Shown here piece by piece: positions 63,928 to 64,000 of a stretch of 64,000 nt of DNA. Source of the DNA: GCA-2683135 sp964507445. GTDB lineage: Bacteria > Planctomycetota > GCA-002687715. The position numbers were made by a program, and so were the translations under genes. How positions within the stretch are numbered: the stretch's first letter is position 1; each line of letters opens with the position of its first letter. The DNA lies in contig CAZDQF010000006.1 of NCBI GenBank assembly GCA_964507445.1, forward strand, positions 151,003 through 215,002. The letters are read 5' to 3'. The notes beneath the pieces are model-generated. The model had not been told where the DNA came from. It searched no databases and saw only the letters and a list, made by a program, of their open reading frames with translations.

Positions 63928-64000
63928 CGCCCCCCCCCGCGGGGGGGGGCGCGGGGCGCCCCCCCCGGCGGGCTTGTTATTTTTCCCCGTTAGCGCGTCG
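63928..64000. other. Low-quality G/C homopolymer tail at the window end
   Basis: From 63928 the sequence changes to alternating C and G runs of eight to nine bases, then a short AT-containing piece. The same pattern flanks the N gap at 5975-6093. The serS coiled coil should continue here but does not, so this is most likely a contig end with wrong base calls. Confidence 0.8.

Overview
The window is GC-rich, tightly packed bacterial DNA (short intergenic gaps, many 1-4 bp start/stop overlaps). I infer a member of the Planctomycetota from the gene mix: a Ser/Thr kinase with TPR repeats, a system II cytochrome c maturation pair with a lipoprotein-anchored CcsA, pentameric microcompartment shell genes beside deoC and rpiB, a planctomycete-like type II secretion cluster, and an MFS/spermidine-synthase/TPR/HEAT fusion. 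This is inference from content; no rRNA or tRNA gene was seen. The DNA looks like a draft scaffold: a 10-N gap inside G/C homopolymers lies at 5975-6093, and a similar low-quality tail begins at about 63928.

Layout. 1-3370: uvrA (running off the left edge, with a good promoter) and a small hypothetical. 3403-5949: TPR Ser/Thr kinase. After the gap, 6132-8632: two overlapping secreted amidohydrolases, the second with most metal ligands lost. 8642-12242 (minus): inositol monophosphatase, rarA, dacB. 12318-13307 (minus): galE broken by one in-frame TAG. 13413-18000: a TPR/HEAT protein, a PilZ protein, then purC-purE-mtnA. 17994-20470 (minus): an H-NOX haem protein overlapping an HNOBA hybrid histidine kinase, a probable nitric-oxide two-component system. 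20636-24757: small proteins, a RegB-like kinase and its sigma-54 response regulator, and a DUF1294 membrane protein. 24853-33831: cupredoxin-like protein, thiC, ResB/CcsA, folE, DUF2203, nth and a secreted protein.

The most interesting region is 34223-41489. A minus-strand operon encodes three EutN/CcmL-type (BMC-P) shell pentamers, ribose-5-phosphate isomerase B and deoxyribose-phosphate aldolase. Both enzymes start with near-identical amphipathic peptides of the kind that target cargo to microcompartments. The operon ends with uridine phosphorylase. Beside it, in opposite orientation, lie a concentrative nucleoside transporter, purine nucleoside phosphorylase and cytidine deaminase, and next to these a phosphohexomutase-family enzyme that could act as phosphopentomutase. 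Together they outline import of nucleosides, phosphorolysis, conversion to (deoxy)ribose-5-phosphate, and aldol cleavage to acetaldehyde and glyceraldehyde-3-phosphate inside a shell, i.e. the SPU (sugar-phosphate-utilising) class of microcompartment joined to a nucleoside salvage pathway. No BMC-H/BMC-T tiles, PduL or aldehyde dehydrogenase are in the window.

41546-53513: a membrane protein that overlaps antisense with a DUF151 nuclease, a YkuD-fold protein without its catalytic His and Cys, a cysteine desulfurase with a BFD-type [2Fe-2S] partner, a protein of unknown function, an SDR without the usual Tyr/Lys pair, uppP, cystathionine beta-synthase/cysteine synthase with CBS domains, the MFS/spermidine-synthase fusion and an HU-like protein. 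53811-62838: a lone PTS EIIA domain, then gspD-E-F-G-H and GspI/J-like pseudopilins with unusual Gly-rich tails. 62857 to the right edge (minus): serS, truncated by the low-quality tail.
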